64,000 nucleotides of DNA. Origin: Camellia lanceoleosa (Eukaryota; Streptophyta; Magnoliopsida; Ericales; Theaceae). Where the stretch lies: NCBI GenBank assembly GCA_025200525.1, contig CM045763.1, positions 154,696,246 to 154,760,245 of the forward strand, written 5' to 3'. The notes beneath the pieces were generated by a model. That model was not told the DNA's origin, searched no databases, and was given only the letters and a program-made list of their open reading frames with translations. The translations under genes were made by a program, and so were the position numbers. Of this stretch, positions 1 through 11,191 are shown in pieces (within the stretch, counting starts at the first letter, position 1; each line of letters begins with the position of its first letter).

Positions 1-349
1 TTTTTCATATGTTTGACAGATTGGCAATGGCTGTAATATAGTTCGGGGAGCATCAAAGGTTACATTTTGAATTTTTAGATATATTTTCTCGTAAGTTTTT
101 GTTATGAATTTGCAAGCTTGGAAGGTTTTTGGGCATTACATGTTTGAAGTTTGGGATTGTAAGAGATTTGTACTTAAATTGGATGTTTTGGATTTGATAT
201 GTTGTTTATATTTAATATGGTACTACTTTTGAATTAAGTTTATATTTTGGATGCTTTGCACAAGTGTGTTAATTTGAATTATATTTAGCTTATGTTTATA
301 GGCTTATGAATTATGTATTGAACAGGGAAATTGTTAAAAAAAAATTTAT

Positions 350-814
350 AAATAATAAATTTTTGGTGACAGGTTTTTTAGTTGTAAATTTACTTTTGGT
401 GACATTTTATTTATGTTGCTGAAAGTATGGGTGCATAATTTTTTTAGCGATCCAAAACTTGATTGGTCGCCAAAAGTTTTAACATTCAACAACCAATTCT
501 TTTAGTCACTGAAAGATATTTTTAGCGATGCATTTATATGTCGCTGAAACTTAACATGCCATCACCTGAAGGTTACTTTTAGTGACTAAATGTTAATTTA
601 TGGCGACAAAATTTTAGTTTTTTGGCGACTGAAATATTTGGTAGCCAATTTATTTATAAAGGCAACCAAAATTGATTTGGTCACCGAAGCATTTAGTGAC
701 AAGGCTTCAGCGACCAATTTTGTTGATGTCACGAATACTTTCAGCAACCAAAATTACACTTTTGGTGACTAAAAAAAAGGTCGCTAAAAGTGTTTTTTTT
801 TTTTTTTTGTAGTG
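350..814. mobile_element. Right end of a CACTA (En/Spm-like) DNA transposon
   Basis: The segment ends in a T-run followed by GTAGTG (809-814), the reverse complement of the CACTAC terminus that defines CACTA elements. The 450 bases inside it are packed with short subterminal motifs in both orientations, such as TTTGGTGAC, TTTAGCGAC, GTCGCTGAAA and GGCGACTGAAA. Such motifs are typical CACTA subterminal repeats, which are transposase-binding sites in characterised members. The left end lies outside the window, so neither the 3-bp target duplication (AAT would follow at 815-817) nor a transposase can be checked. The 60-codon open frame at 590-772 is made of these repeats and is not a gene. Confidence 0.7.
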
Positions 815-1663
815 AATTTGAACAAATAGTCAACAAAAGTCAACAGATAAATTAAGGAGTAAAATTAGAAACAAAATGTCCTCCAAAACTGACAAAAGGA
901 CTTCTCACCAAACTATTTCACAAATGGTAGACCTCTCACTAATAAAAAATATCTACTAAATTCAATATCTTGTACCTTCTTCACATTGGATTTATCACCA
1001 ATTTTTTCTTTTTATATTTTATTTTAATAATAGGGTTTGGTGTTAATATTTTTGTAAAATAGTGAGTTAAATGTAAAAAATATCCCCTGATTTAACGGAG
1101 TTAAACGGATTCTTGAAAGAAATAAATAGATGGCTGAGATTGGGATAAAATAAAAAATTTGATATTTAAATTGATAAATTTAAAATTCCAAGATTTAATT
1201 TGTTATCATGGTTAAACTTTGGCTTCCTTGCTTTATTTATTTTAATTTTTCCTTATAGAAAAGTGTGTCAAGTAACATTTTCTATTGATTGAAGATAGTT
1301 TATTTTATTATGAGTATTGTTATTCAAAACTAAATATTAGACTCAATTTCAAGTTCAGTGATATGATAATTAATTAGGATATTAAAAGTAATATTGTCTC
1401 TCTTATATTTTCTAATTATTAACCAATCACATCACTTACACATAATTGAATTTAGAAATTGGGTCTATAAATGATCTTGTATATCATTTTCCTTTATTAT
1501 TTAATAAGAATCTTATTAACGTCTGTTGGGGTTTTTTTTTTTTTGAAAGAGAAATTACCATTCCATGGTAATTTTAAAAACTTATTACATATTTGTTAAA
1601 AAAATTATATTTTTAATTATTAATATTTATAAATTCATTACTTATTTGTAATTATTTTTTTAT

Positions 1664-1765
1664 ATTTATAAACTATGACACCTTTTATATTTACAAACTA
1701 TGACACCTATTATATTATTTTTTTTCAAGAGTACTTATAAACCACGACACCTGTTATATTAATAC
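1664..1765. repeat. Short degenerate tandem repeat (about three units)
   Basis: Three imperfect units of the form 'tta(t/c)aaac(t/c)a(t/c)gacacc(t)' followed by TTATAT-rich spacer occur in a row. They look like a small local duplication with no coding potential. Confidence 0.5.
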
Positions 1766-2452
1766 TGGCCCGTGCAAGGCACCAGCTACTATATCATTTA
1801 ACTTCAATATTTTATTGAGTTTATTAAATGAAATGGTATAATTTGAATTTTTTAAAATATTTATTTTAAATTAGATTCACTCAAAAAATAAAAAAAAAAT
1901 GCATTAATTGTAAAAGAAATAATAATTATTCCATACAAGATGAAAGAAAAATCATTTCATTTCATTAAATCTCATTCCATTCCACTACCTGAATTTTTTT
2001 TTTTTTTTTTTTCAAAAAATAAGATTATTTTCTTTCAAAATTGAATAGAATAAATAATTAAATATAAGATAGAAATTTTAATTTCTATTATAAGGTACAA
2101 TGATGGAATATATAGATGAGGTAACGTTTTAGTTCAACTGAGTGGAATTTTTTTTAAAGATTTTTTATTATTAAGTTGTATTACAATGCGATAATTGAAT
2201 GGTGATATTACAAGTCAGTGATCATGTGGTATCACCGTTAAACTTTAATTTGGTTGGATTTTTAAAAAAGTATATTTAGACCCCATGCAAGGCATAAGCT
2301 ATTATTGTAATAAATTTAAATTTCCAAAACACAATTCTTCTAATAAATTATTATGTTTGGTTGTTTTTTTTAAACTAATTTTCTTTTGTTTTAATAAATT
2401 TATTCATATTTTATTCATTCTCTTTTTATTTTTTATTTTTTATTTTAAAACC

Positions 2453-2585
2453 AGATATATTTAAAAAGTAAAATTAATTGACTAAACTATTCTAAATAAA
2501 TAAAAATCTGAACAAAATTTTTGTTCAGATTTTTATTTATTTTTAATTTTTATTTATTTTTATTTTTTACTTTTTAAATGTATCT
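2453..2585. repeat. AT-rich foldback (imperfect inverted repeat, MITE-like)
   Basis: The left arm starts AGATATATTTAAAAAGTAAAA and the right arm ends TTTTACTTTTTAAATGTATCT. A near-perfect inner stem pairs AAATAAAAATCTGAACAAAA with its complement around 2520. The whole block could fold into one long hairpin. Such foldbacks are typical of small non-autonomous DNA elements, but no target duplication was found, so the assignment is only structural. Confidence 0.5.
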
Positions 2586-3029
2586 AATTTTGATACATCT
2601 AAAAAGTTTTTTTTGTTCTTCTATTTTTGTTTTATAAATTATGATCACATAAGTTAATTAATAAATTTTAGCGATACAAGAAATATCTTTCAATGAACAA
2701 TTTTGATAATTTTATTGTTGGATAGGAAGTAGTTAAAAATTTTATTTTCTCTGTTTATTCTGTTAAATTTAAAATTCTAATAAGGAATAGTTGTAATTTC
2801 TAGAATTACAAAGACAATTCATATTTTAAGGATAATTCTATTTCCATACACTATTTAGGTGGTGTTTGATAAGGCTAAAAGCTCAAAAATTAAGTATTGA
2901 AAAGTGAATGCTGAATTTTTTAAACGGACAAGTTGTTTGATAAAAATTTAAGTGATGGACTAAAAATAAGTTATTTAATATATATAAGATCAAATTTAAA
3001 ATTTATTATTTTCAAATTATACATTTCAA

Positions 3030-3473
3030 TTTTTATATTGTAATGGTGATGGTAGTGGTGGTGATAGTGGTAATGGTGGCATGGTGGCGGTAGCGGTGAT
3101 GGTGGTGGTAACGGTAACGATGGTAGTGGTAGTAAAATGATGGTGGTGGTTATGGAAATAATAACAATGGTGATGAAAGTAGTGGTGGTTGTGGTGGTAG
3201 TAGTGGCATGATGGTAGTGGTAGCGGTGGCAGTTGCGGCAGTGGCATGGTAGTGATGGTGGTGGTAATGGTAGCATTAAATAGATGGTAGTAGTAGTGGT
3301 GGCAATGGCATGGTGGTGGAAATGGTAGCATTAAATAGATGGTAGTGGTAACATAGTGCTGGTGGTGGTGGCGGTACCAATAGTAGTGATAGTAAAATGA
3401 TGGCGGTGTATATGGCAACAATAACAATGGTAATGAAGGTGATGGCAGTAATGGTGGTGGCAGCGACAACAAC
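3030..3473. repeat. GGT/GAT-rich trinucleotide-like simple repeat
   Basis: About 440 bases are built almost entirely from GGT, GGTAGT, GATGGT and AATGGT variants. The strand bias (G+T-rich top strand) makes several minus-strand frames open, giving His/Thr/Pro-rich translations that are compositional artefacts. The array ends exactly where the chromovirus LTR terminus begins (TGTCATTATCCC at 3474). Confidence 0.85.
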
Positions 3474-4514
3474 TGTCATTATCCCAACCCGCCCCTAGAG
3501 GTTAGGTAGAAAACCGGCCAGTAATTTTAGATTGCCTATGGCCTCTTAGGAAAACACAAAATATTTATTAAATATCAGGGCCTATAGAGGAAGCAAAACA
3601 TAAATTAAACAAGTCCATTGAGCTGTGCTTATATGATAAATCACAAATGTTCATAAAACATTGCATCATATCTTACAATATTTACAATACTTTTAAACTT
3701 TGTCTCATACAAACACAAGTCCAAACTTAAAGACTTGACAAAACAAAACTTAACAAAAACTTAGTCTAATACAAAATCTAAAACAAACGCCTCAACATGG
3801 AGGCACTTCATGGTTGGCTTCACAAAAAGATGGAATCCTGTAATAGGAAAATCAGAACTTAAATAATATTGATCTTTCATTGATTCTCTTTTATCGTACA
3901 AAAGATGACATATGCATGTATACATTCATGAATCTTAGATCCAGAATCTAAAGCGTATGACATGTATGAAGGAACTGGAACAAAAGAAAGTACATATATG
4001 TTAATGCCTTACTGGCAATATCTTTCCAAGTTGATGCTTGGGAACAACAAAATGAGTTAAACTCCATACATATAAAGCCCAAGGCTTGTACAACAAGTAT
4101 TTACACAAATGAACAAAAAGAAGCTCTTGGCTCCAACGTCCTCCTAAGCTACGTCCTTGGTGGAGGTATATCATCAACACCTGAAAGTTATTTTCCACGT
4201 AGGGTGAGTTGAAACCCAGTAGAGATACTTGAATACAATGTATGAAGCTTAACAAAATCACATGGTGAATGCACATGCATGCCATTTACCAAAACATTAT
4301 GTTTCCTCTATCAAAACAATGCAATGCCATAGTTATATTTCAATTCAAAAAAGTAGAAAATAGGGCAGTGGATACATAACATTGGGAATCTTTAGGTACG
4401 TGTCTGCTAGTATGCTATACAACCACTACTAAAGCCATTTTACTGATACTAACCGAAAGAATCGGCACCTAACTGTGCGAGTTTCTAGACTTTTACCAAG
4501 GACACATAGGCCAA
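3474..4514 (-). mobile_element. Chromovirus 3' LTR, distal part
   Basis: Read on the minus strand, this ends ...GGGTTGGGATAATGACA at 3474, matching an LTR end in CA. Internal stretches such as AAACTCGCACAGTTAGG (about 4490-4474) are of the kind found in Tekay-type LTRs. The other part of the same LTR is at 46806-48110. The two are separated by element A and bounded by a near-match duplication (GCCAA at 4510-4514, ACCAA at 46806-46810). No coding content is seen; open frames here are incidental. Confidence 0.65.
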
Positions 4515-4975
4515 TGTAGGGGGCCCAAAATTGAATGAGCCATAGACAAGTTGGCTCAAACTAGGCTTTGCCCTCAAGTTGAGCCGAGTACATTTGAAGA
4601 GGGCCAAATACAAGATGGCCTATGACAGTCATTTGAAAGCCCTGGCCGAGTATGATCCAGCTCAAGGGCCGAGTTGTCCAGGTAACTTATACGGCGTATC
4701 AGGGGCCTAGGTGTGAGGAGGGAATGTCTTGAATACGGAGGTGGGCCCTTAGAGAACAATATAAAAGAAGGAGCCCCATCTGAAGTAAAGGTATGTGAGA
4801 AAATAGTAAATAACTTATAAGTAAAGCAAACACTAAAGCAAAAGACTAACTTGCTTGTCGGAGTGCTAATTCCGGCACCCTTGACCGGAGCGGTTTGTTC
4901 CTCTTTCAAGTAGCATTTTAAGGATTAGGAAGATCTGTCTGGATCAGAGAGTATTTCCAAATCCCTTTCACCATA
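4515..4975 (+). mobile_element. Element A 5' LTR
   Basis: The 461-bp LTR begins TGTAGGGGG and ends ...CTTTCACCATA just before the primer-binding site. Its partner at 46328-46805 is collinear over the full length but visibly diverged (substitutions and small indels), indicating an old insertion. It contains a TATA-like box at 4760-4767. Confidence 0.85.
4760..4767 (+). promoter_or_regulatory. TATA box in element A 5' LTR
   Basis: TATAAAAG sits in the sequence ACAATATAAAAGAAGGAG, which is conserved at the same place in the 3' LTR (46591-46598). Its position, about 215 bases before the LTR end, is compatible with an LTR core promoter. Confidence 0.6.
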
Positions 4976-4977
4976 AT

Positions 4978-4995
4978 TGGCACCATCTGTGGGAA
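4978..4995 (+). other. Primer-binding site of element A
   Basis: TGGCACCATCTGTGGGAA follows the LTR end after two bases. It is a one- or two-base variant of the TGGCGCCGTCTGTGGGAA-type site common in plant Tat-clade elements, which prime from a host tRNA. The exact tRNA was not verified. Confidence 0.7.
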
Positions 4996-5010
4996 TACTT
5001 AAGCTCGTCC

Positions 5011-6600
5011 ATGGCAGACGTAACAGCTGATCCTTCGCTCATTGTAGACGATATTACACCAAGAACCACGTTTGGCCAAAAAAATATCCCCATGCGAAGA
5101 GCCTTGAACTTTGACTCGATAGCTCCATCCCTGCCTTTGACCTTGGTACAGGAAGCCATGCAGACTATAATGGAGCAATCAAAGCACAACGAACAATGTC
5201 TAAAAGACATGACGGCTGATAATGAACATCTTCGCAAAGAACTTGCTCTGGAGGTAGCAAAGTCCTAAAAGGCTATATCACACCTTGACCGGGGCCGATC
5301 GCCAGAAACAAAGAAGAATAGTTCACGTCGTCGGCATCAGAAACACCACAGTAGTAATACCTCTAACTCGTCATCTCAGGAGCCTAGGAAAAAGGGGTGA
5401 GTTGATACGTCCTGCTCATCTGAGGGAAGCCCATATGTGCGGCACAAACAAGGAAAAGATGATGATAATATGGATGAAGTCGACAAACATGATCCTTCCG
5501 TACGACGTATCGCTAAGGCTGTATTGCCCAAAAAGTTCAAAGCACCATCGTTTACTCTGTATGATGGCAAGTTAGACCCTATGGATCACATTCGTCACTA
5601 TAAACAGTTGATATTACATGCTGATGATGAAGCACTTATGTATAGAATGTTTCCGAGTAGCCTGGAACCATTGGCTGTCAAGTGGTACTATAAGTTGGGG
5701 CCGGCCTCAGTGAAAAGCTTCTATCAGCTCCAAAAATCCTTTAGGGCAAGATTCATCACTAATGATACCCAGCCAAAATAGGCCAACTCACTCTGGGCGA
5801 TGCAAATCAAGCTGGAGAAACCCTTCGTGCATACTTAACACGCTATTTGGAATGTTTTAATCTAGTAGACGATGCTTGCAATGATTCCATGGCCATCATC
5901 ACTTTTAAGATGGGTTTACACCTCGATAGTCCACTCAGAAGCTTGTTAACTAGGCGACCTCCCAAGATAGTTTGGGCCTTGATGAAAAAGGTTGAAGAGT
6001 ATTGCAAGGTAGAGGACGATGCCCTCCATGTCAAAGCCGGTCAGATGGTCGTGGAAACAGCAGCGCTTGCTCCGGTACAGCAGATAAGCACTATACCACC
6101 AAAAAGGAGCCCGGAGCCCAGAGGTCGACCAAAGCACGAGAACCACCGAGATCAGTGCTGATCAAGTGAATAGTATTCACGACAATCTGGCAACAATATC
6201 AAGTGGAAAGAAGGCACCTTAGGTGGTCAGATAAGAAGTATACCAAGTTGGCTAAGCCGATCAGCCAAATTCTGCCCAAAATCCAGCATCTCCCATTCTT
6301 TAAGTGGCCGGCCAAGATGATTGGACCCCCTGACACAAGGCGAAAGGATCGGCAATGTGAACACCATAAGGATTATGGGCATGAAACTGATAAGTGTTGC
6401 ACCCTCAAAGACCACCTTGATGAGCTAGTACAAGACGACCGATTGAGCCAGCATCTCTCATGCAAAGGCAATCCACCAGGCATGGTTGCTCTAGGTCCGG
6501 ACTCACCGCCCATCAGTGTCATTCATATGATATACAGTCTTCTATTGACAAACGACATACATACGATATAGCTACAACTGTGCCTGCCCAAGCCATGCAC
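5011..6600 (+). pseudogene. Element A gag (broken)
   Basis: Capsid/nucleocapsid polyprotein of a Tat-type retrotransposon, now broken into several frames. The first frame (5011-5268) opens MADVTADPS and is followed by a frame break. The capsid-like core is recognisable at 5437-5781 (KFKAPSFTLYDGKLDPMDHI, then WYYKL and SFYQLQKSFRARF) and continues at 5847-6161. A CX2HX3GHX4C-type zinc finger (CEHHKDYGHETDKC) lies at 6356-6397. Stops at about 5268 and 5781 and shifts near 5270-5440 and 6165-6203 prevent a full-length product. I start it at 5011 because this is the first ATG after the primer-binding site with a protein-like frame. Confidence 0.75.
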
Positions 6601-6609
6601 GCTAGCTAA

Positions 6610-7215
6610 GCGGCCATATACAACCGGAAAAATCAACTTCGACGACATAGACCTTGAAGGGGTATGCTTCATCGTCGAACGCATCCTAATTGATTAGGGG
6701 AGCACCTCGACGATAATTTACTACAAGACATTCCTTAAGCCCGGCTTCACTGCTTCGGACTTGTTGCCAGCAGAATACCCTTTGTTCGGCTTCAACGCAA
6801 ATCCTGAATACCCTCTAGGCAAAATCACATTATCCATCCGTGTAGGCACTAGGAGGATTGACGTGGAATTCCTGGTTGTCAAGCTTCCATTGCCGCACAA
6901 TATAATCATGGAAAGAACCTGGTTGTATGCTTTGCAAGCCATACCAATCATTTACCATCAGTTGCTCCGCTTTCCAACACAACATGACATTGAACAAATC
7001 CGAGGCTTTCAAAAGTTGGCGAAGGAATGCCATCTTATTGCTTCGGCAAAGAAACCAAGGTGGAAGTGAACTCCATCGACATTCCGGACCAAGAAAGCCT
7101 TGAGGATGTTGGCAAAGCCCCCTCTTATAAATCAATTGAAGATCTTGATCAGATTGACATCAAAGAAGAACCAGACAAGTTCTTCCTAATCGGCACTGGG
7201 CTTGAATCAGCCAAG
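6610..7215 (+). pseudogene. Element A protease region (broken)
   Basis: Aspartic protease segment between gag and RT. The active-site context ILID-stop-GST lies at 6683-6706: the expected D-(S/T/N)-G triad reads GAT TAG GGG, so the middle residue is a nonsense codon (6695-6697). Downstream, FGFNANPEYPLGKITLSIRV and EFLVVKLPLPHNIIMERTWL (about 6780-6925) fit the flap and C-terminal part of retroviral-type proteases. An acidic linker (7027-7218) leads toward the RT. Confidence 0.65.
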
Positions 7216-7219
7216 TGAC

Positions 7220-8600
7220 ATGAGTTAATTTCCTTCTTACTTGGCAATATCGATGTGTTTGCTTGGACGCCATATGAGACGCCTGGGGTAGACCCCGCAG
7301 TGGCCTAACACCACTTAAATGTTGACCCCAAAGTCAAACTAGTCATTCAGAAGAGTCGCCAATCGGCAACCGAGCATACGGTGGTCGTTGTTGCCGAAGT
7401 AGACAAGCTCTTGGAGGCTTAGGAAATTAGGGAAGTCACTTATCCAAAGTGGTTGTCCAACACTGTGGTTGTCAAGAAGAAAAATGGATCTTGGCGTGTG
7501 TACGTGGACTTCACGGACCTCAATAAAGCCTGTCCCAAATATTGTTTCCCCCTCTCCAAGATCAATCAACTTGTGGACGCAACTACGCACCACCAATGCA
7601 TGAGCTTCTTGGACGCATACATGGGTTGCCATCAAATTCCCACGCATCCGGACGACTAGGAAAAGATTGCATTCCTCACCTCGCAAGGAACCTGTTGCTG
7701 CAAGGTCATGCCCTTCTAACTGAAGAATGCAGGAAAACATACCAGAGATTGGTCACCACCATGTTTAAGGAACAACTTGGCCGTACCATGGAAGTATATA
7801 TCGACGACATGGTTGTGAAATCCAAAGGAAAGCATACTCAGTTGATTTAGCCACAACTTTTGACATTCTTTGGAAGTACAAGATGAAACTTAATGCCGCC
7901 AAGTGTGCATTTGGTATCGGATTCGGCGAATTTCTCGGTTATATTGTAAATCATCACAGAATAAAAGCCAATCCGTAGCAGATTTTGGCCATTATTAAAC
8001 TCGGCTCCCATTAGTCGGTCAAAGACGTTTAGAAATTAATGGGGATGGTCGCAGCTCTCAACAGATTCATTAGTCGTTTCTCAGATTGTAGTAGATCAAT
8101 GTTTCATACACTTTGGCAGAGAAAATCATTTTAGTGGACCGCCGAATGGCAGGCCGCATTAGATGGATTGAAAAGATATCTCCAATTTTTCCCACTCTTA
8201 GTAACCCCATCTCCTAGGGACCCATTCATATTGTAGCTGGCAGTCTTTGATCGGGCAGTCAACGCCGTATTGCTAAAGAAAGAACTCGACGAGCAAAGGC
8301 CCATCTACTATGTGAGTAAAGCCATGGTTGATGTCGAAACATGTACTTGCCACTGGAAAAGCTCATCCTAGCTCTTGTGGTGCCTGCCAGGAAGATAATG
8401 CATTATTTCCAAGCTCATACTATAGGGGTACTAATGGACTATCCTCTTCGATCAGTACTCTGCAGTGTAGAATCGTCAAGACGAGTCTCAAAATGGGCAT
8501 TAGAACTCGACTAGTACAATCTCCTATTCTTGCCCAGAACAACCATTAAGGGGCAGGTTTTGGCCGACTTCATTGCCGAATTTATGGGTAGCCATGCCGA
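7220..8600 (+). pseudogene. Element A reverse transcriptase and RNase H (broken)
   Basis: RT palm motifs are visible: WRVYVDFTDLNKACPK at about 7493-7540, SFLDAYMGCHQI at about 7600-7640 and the catalytic YIDD at 7797-7808 (EVYIDDMVVKSKGK). Numerous in-frame stops (for example about 7306, 7420, 7657 and 7848) and a frameshift around 7700 disrupt it. The connection/RNase H part up to about 8600 is only traceable as fragments such as VLADFIAEF near 8555-8580. Not functional. Confidence 0.75.
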
Positions 8601-8639
8601 TTTCAGACCTGACCAACCGGCTCCTTGGCCTTAACCAGA

Positions 8640-8895
8640 ATGGAGAATGTATATCAAGGATATTTGGAAGATGTACTACAATGGGTCATCTAACCATCAT
8701 GGAAATAGGGTAGGGGTAGATATCATGACCCCTGAGGACGTGATAATTGAGCAAGAAGTTGGTCATCAAGCCAAGCGATTACAGGTTTTCCTCCCTAATG
8801 TGCTCCACCTAGGCGCCAAGCGATTGCAAGTTTTCTACGATTCAAAATTGGCCATCAATCAGTTGAAAGGGGAATATACTGCAAAAAATAACTGA
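8640..8895 (+). pseudogene. Element A second (archaeal-type) RNase H remnant
   Basis: WKMYYNGSSNHHGNRVGV corresponds to the start of the extra RNase H that characterises Tat elements, normally with a catalytic Asp in a (F/Y)DGS context. Here Asp is replaced by Asn (YYNGSS). LQVFYDSKLAINQLKGEY matches the later motif containing a catalytic Asp. A short duplication (AKRLQVF appears twice, about 8771 and 8816) interrupts it, and a deletion then joins it directly to the integrase. Confidence 0.6.
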
Positions 8896-8936
8896 ATGAT
8901 AGCCTATATGAGAATGGAAAATTCCTGGCTCTAGGA

Positions 8937-9738
8937 AACAAGCGATTCTTGATTGTTGCAACAGATTATTTCAAAAAATGGGTCGAGGCAGAATCACTGG
9001 CACATATTCGTGACGTTAATGTTAAATGTTTTGTATGGAAAAAAATCATAACCCGATTTAGCATACCTAGAGCACTTATATCTGACAATGGCACCCAATT
9101 CGACTGTGGCGTCTATCGGGAGCTGTGCGATATGTATGGTATTAGGACTCCCTTTTCCTCACCAACTTACTTGCAAAGTAATGGTCAGGCTGAGGCCTCT
9201 AATAAAGTGATCTTGGATGGAATCAAGAAGTGGTTAGAGAGGATAGGGCAAGTGGGTTGAAGAGTTCGCCAGTGTATTGTGGGCTTATCGCACCACTCCA
9301 AGGCGGTCCACCGGACAAACCCTATTCGCCTCATGCTTTAGGACATAAGCCATCATCCCTCTTGAAATCGACCTGCCCACTCTGAGATCAAAAGCGTTTG
9401 ACACGGGATGGAATAACATGATACTGGCTCTAGACCTGAATTTGATCGAGAAATGACGAGATCGAGCTCTTGTGTACATGTCATGATATCAGCAGCAACT
9501 TGCCAGATCATATAAGCAGCACGTGCAGCTGCGCCGTTTTGCCCCTAGAGAATTGGTCCTCAAGAAAGTGCTTTCTACTGCAAAAAACCCAGCAGAAGGA
9601 AAACTAGGCTCCAACTGGCATGGCCCTTATTAGATTGATCCGATTGCCGGTGCAGGTGCATATCGACTTTCAGACATAAGCAGCAGAAAATTGCCCCGAC
9701 CTTGGAATTCGATGCACTTGCGCAAGTTTTATGATTAA
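8937..9738 (+). pseudogene. Element A integrase (5'-truncated, broken)
   Basis: The frame starts inside the catalytic domain (VATDYFKKWVEAE) and keeps ISDNGTQF (catalytic Asp) and SNGQAEASNK (catalytic Glu). The N-terminal HHCC zinc domain and the first catalytic Asp are absent, so a deletion near 8895-8940 removed the end of RNase H and the start of integrase. A frameshift at about 9258 and further stops follow. The C-terminal part is traceable to MHLRKFYD-stop (about 9710-9738). Confidence 0.75.
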
Positions 9739-9854
9739 ATCAATTGAAGATTATGTTTGGTCATCTTTTTTTTTTGTTGATCTGTAACTGTGTGTTCATC
9801 TATATAATCAGTGATTCAATGTGCCTTTCTAGTTTAATTTCGAATAGTCGACCG

Positions 9855-10098
9855 GCAGAACAAGATGTTGAATTCGGAGCGCCCTTCGTGTTCTGCACGA
9901 TTGGCCGAATAATCCTCCAAATTTGGAGCGTCTTTCATATTTGATCACATTTGGACTTTACAAAGACTTCGAATTCAGAGCGCCTTTCGTGATCGACACA
10001 ATTGGTCGAACAAGCCTCCGAATTCGGAGCGCCCTAAGTGCATAATCATGTTTTGCCTTTACAAAGACTCTGAATTTGGAGTGCCATTTGTGATCGGC
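9855..10098. repeat. Element A 3' tandem repeats, left part
   Basis: Units of roughly 100-110 bp contain GAATTCGGAGCGCCC, TTCGTGATCGACACGATTGG and GAACAAGCCTCC-type blocks. The array is interrupted at 10098 by element B and resumes at 38041 in mid-unit: the TCGGC duplicated on both sides restores GTGATCGGCACAATTGGCTG when the insertion is removed. The same repeat, in reverse orientation, fills 61740-63372 in element D. Tandem repeats in the 3' untranslated region are typical of Tat elements and can seed satellite DNA. Confidence 0.8.
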
Positions 10099-10949
10099 TG
10101 TAGACACCCTATTTTTGACCGACCTTAAGACTCAGACGTCACCGATTGAGCGCTTGGTGATGTTGCATATCGTGCTCATTCAGAGGTTTTAGAGTCTCGG
10201 CTGCGAGCCTTGCCTCCGGACTTCCGGACTCTTTCATGCTTTGCCTCGGTTTGCAAACCAGGCTTGGTTTTCTCTGTTTCTCTTCCAGAAGGGAGGAAGA
10301 GGTCTTGTAGATCATCTCTCAGTGGCCGTAGGCTACATTTCGTGGTCGTAGGCCATTTTGTCCATTTGGAGTCCAGTTTCCGGTTTTTCGGAGCTGCTGG
10401 CCGTGTGCCTCGGTTCGGGACCGCTTAACCACCTCCGTTTGCTCCAGTTTTTGGCATACATCTTGTTTACTCCCTTTTGAGGGACACTGTGGTCTGAGAG
10501 ACCAACTTCATGGTCGAACACCACTTCCAGTGCCTAACAATCAGTTTTTGGGGCCCTAGGCTGCGCGTTTTGGCCCCCGAACCTTCACTTTGCATCGGTT
10601 TGAGTTCATTTTTGGCCGGGATCTTTGTTTCATTGTTAGGAAGGTCGTAGAAGGGTGGGAGGCCAGTAATTGTTCTGACAACCAGTTTTATTCCTCCATT
10701 GCCCTCCGTCGCCCGCTTTTCTCACTTAAAAGCCAATGTTGACCACCCTAAGGCCACTTTTTCTTGCCCTAAACCACATATTTGTGTTGTAGACACCTGG
10801 GAGGCCACCAATATCATATGGCCGGCCAGTAATTGTGTGTGACCCTTTTGAACCCCTCCAAAAAGTGGCGTTTTCTCTCTCCTGGTTCACTGTCTCCAGT
10901 TTTTGACCACATGGCTGTGTTGAGCATACATGGGAGGCCACCAATATGT

Positions 10950-11048
10950 GGTGGCCGGCCACTAATCTAACTTGACCTTTTTGACCCTTGGCCGGCCGGC
11001 CATGGGATGGACCGGCCGGCCACTTGCAACCTGGATAATGGGCCGGCC
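10950..11048 (+). promoter_or_regulatory. GGCCGGCC motif cluster upstream of the LTR TATA box
   Basis: At least five GGCCGGCC-type octamers or near copies, often flanked by 'ttgaccctt', occur within 100 bp and about 140-230 bp before the TATA box. The cluster is repeated in the 3' LTR (about 34530-34627). Related clusters sit upstream of the two antisense cargo genes (25004-25140 and 28908-29030). A transcription-factor-binding role is inferred only from position and repetition. Confidence 0.45.
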
Positions 11049-11184
11049 TTCCTCCTCTCTGTTGGTACGTTACAAGTCTACATTTTGTTTCCCCCCAGAT
11101 TGTGTATCCGGGGGCTGCCTTTTTTGGGGGAAACTTGAATTGTTTTCCCCCCCATTTTTCCCCCTCTTTTCCACCTCTTTTGTC

Positions 11185-11191
11185 TATATAA
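11185..11191 (+). promoter_or_regulatory. TATA box in element B 5' LTR
   Basis: TATATAA in TCTATATAATCAGACC is conserved in the 3' LTR at 34766-34772. It is followed after about 40 bp by a CT-rich leader, as in plant LTR promoters. Confidence 0.6.

Larger units (their letters stand above)
815..3029. other. AT-rich non-coding sequence
   Basis: No coding frame, RNA gene or clear element end is visible. The stretch is strongly AT-rich with many A and T homopolymers. It contains a short tandem repeat, a foldback (both listed separately), and two short GTGCAAGGCAC / ATGCAAGGCAT motifs near 1772 and 2285 that resemble eroded Helitron 3' hairpins without a convincing terminus. Confidence 0.6.

Noticed and set aside
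1765..2310. Two GTGCAAGGCAC / ATGCAAGGCAT hairpin-like motifs suggesting Helitron 3' ends
   Set aside because: No CTRR end at the proper distance and no 5' TC partner; too eroded to call.
2971..3479. Overlapping minus-strand frames rich in His, Thr and Pro
   Set aside because: They are translations of the GGT/GAT simple repeat; all frames are open because of composition.
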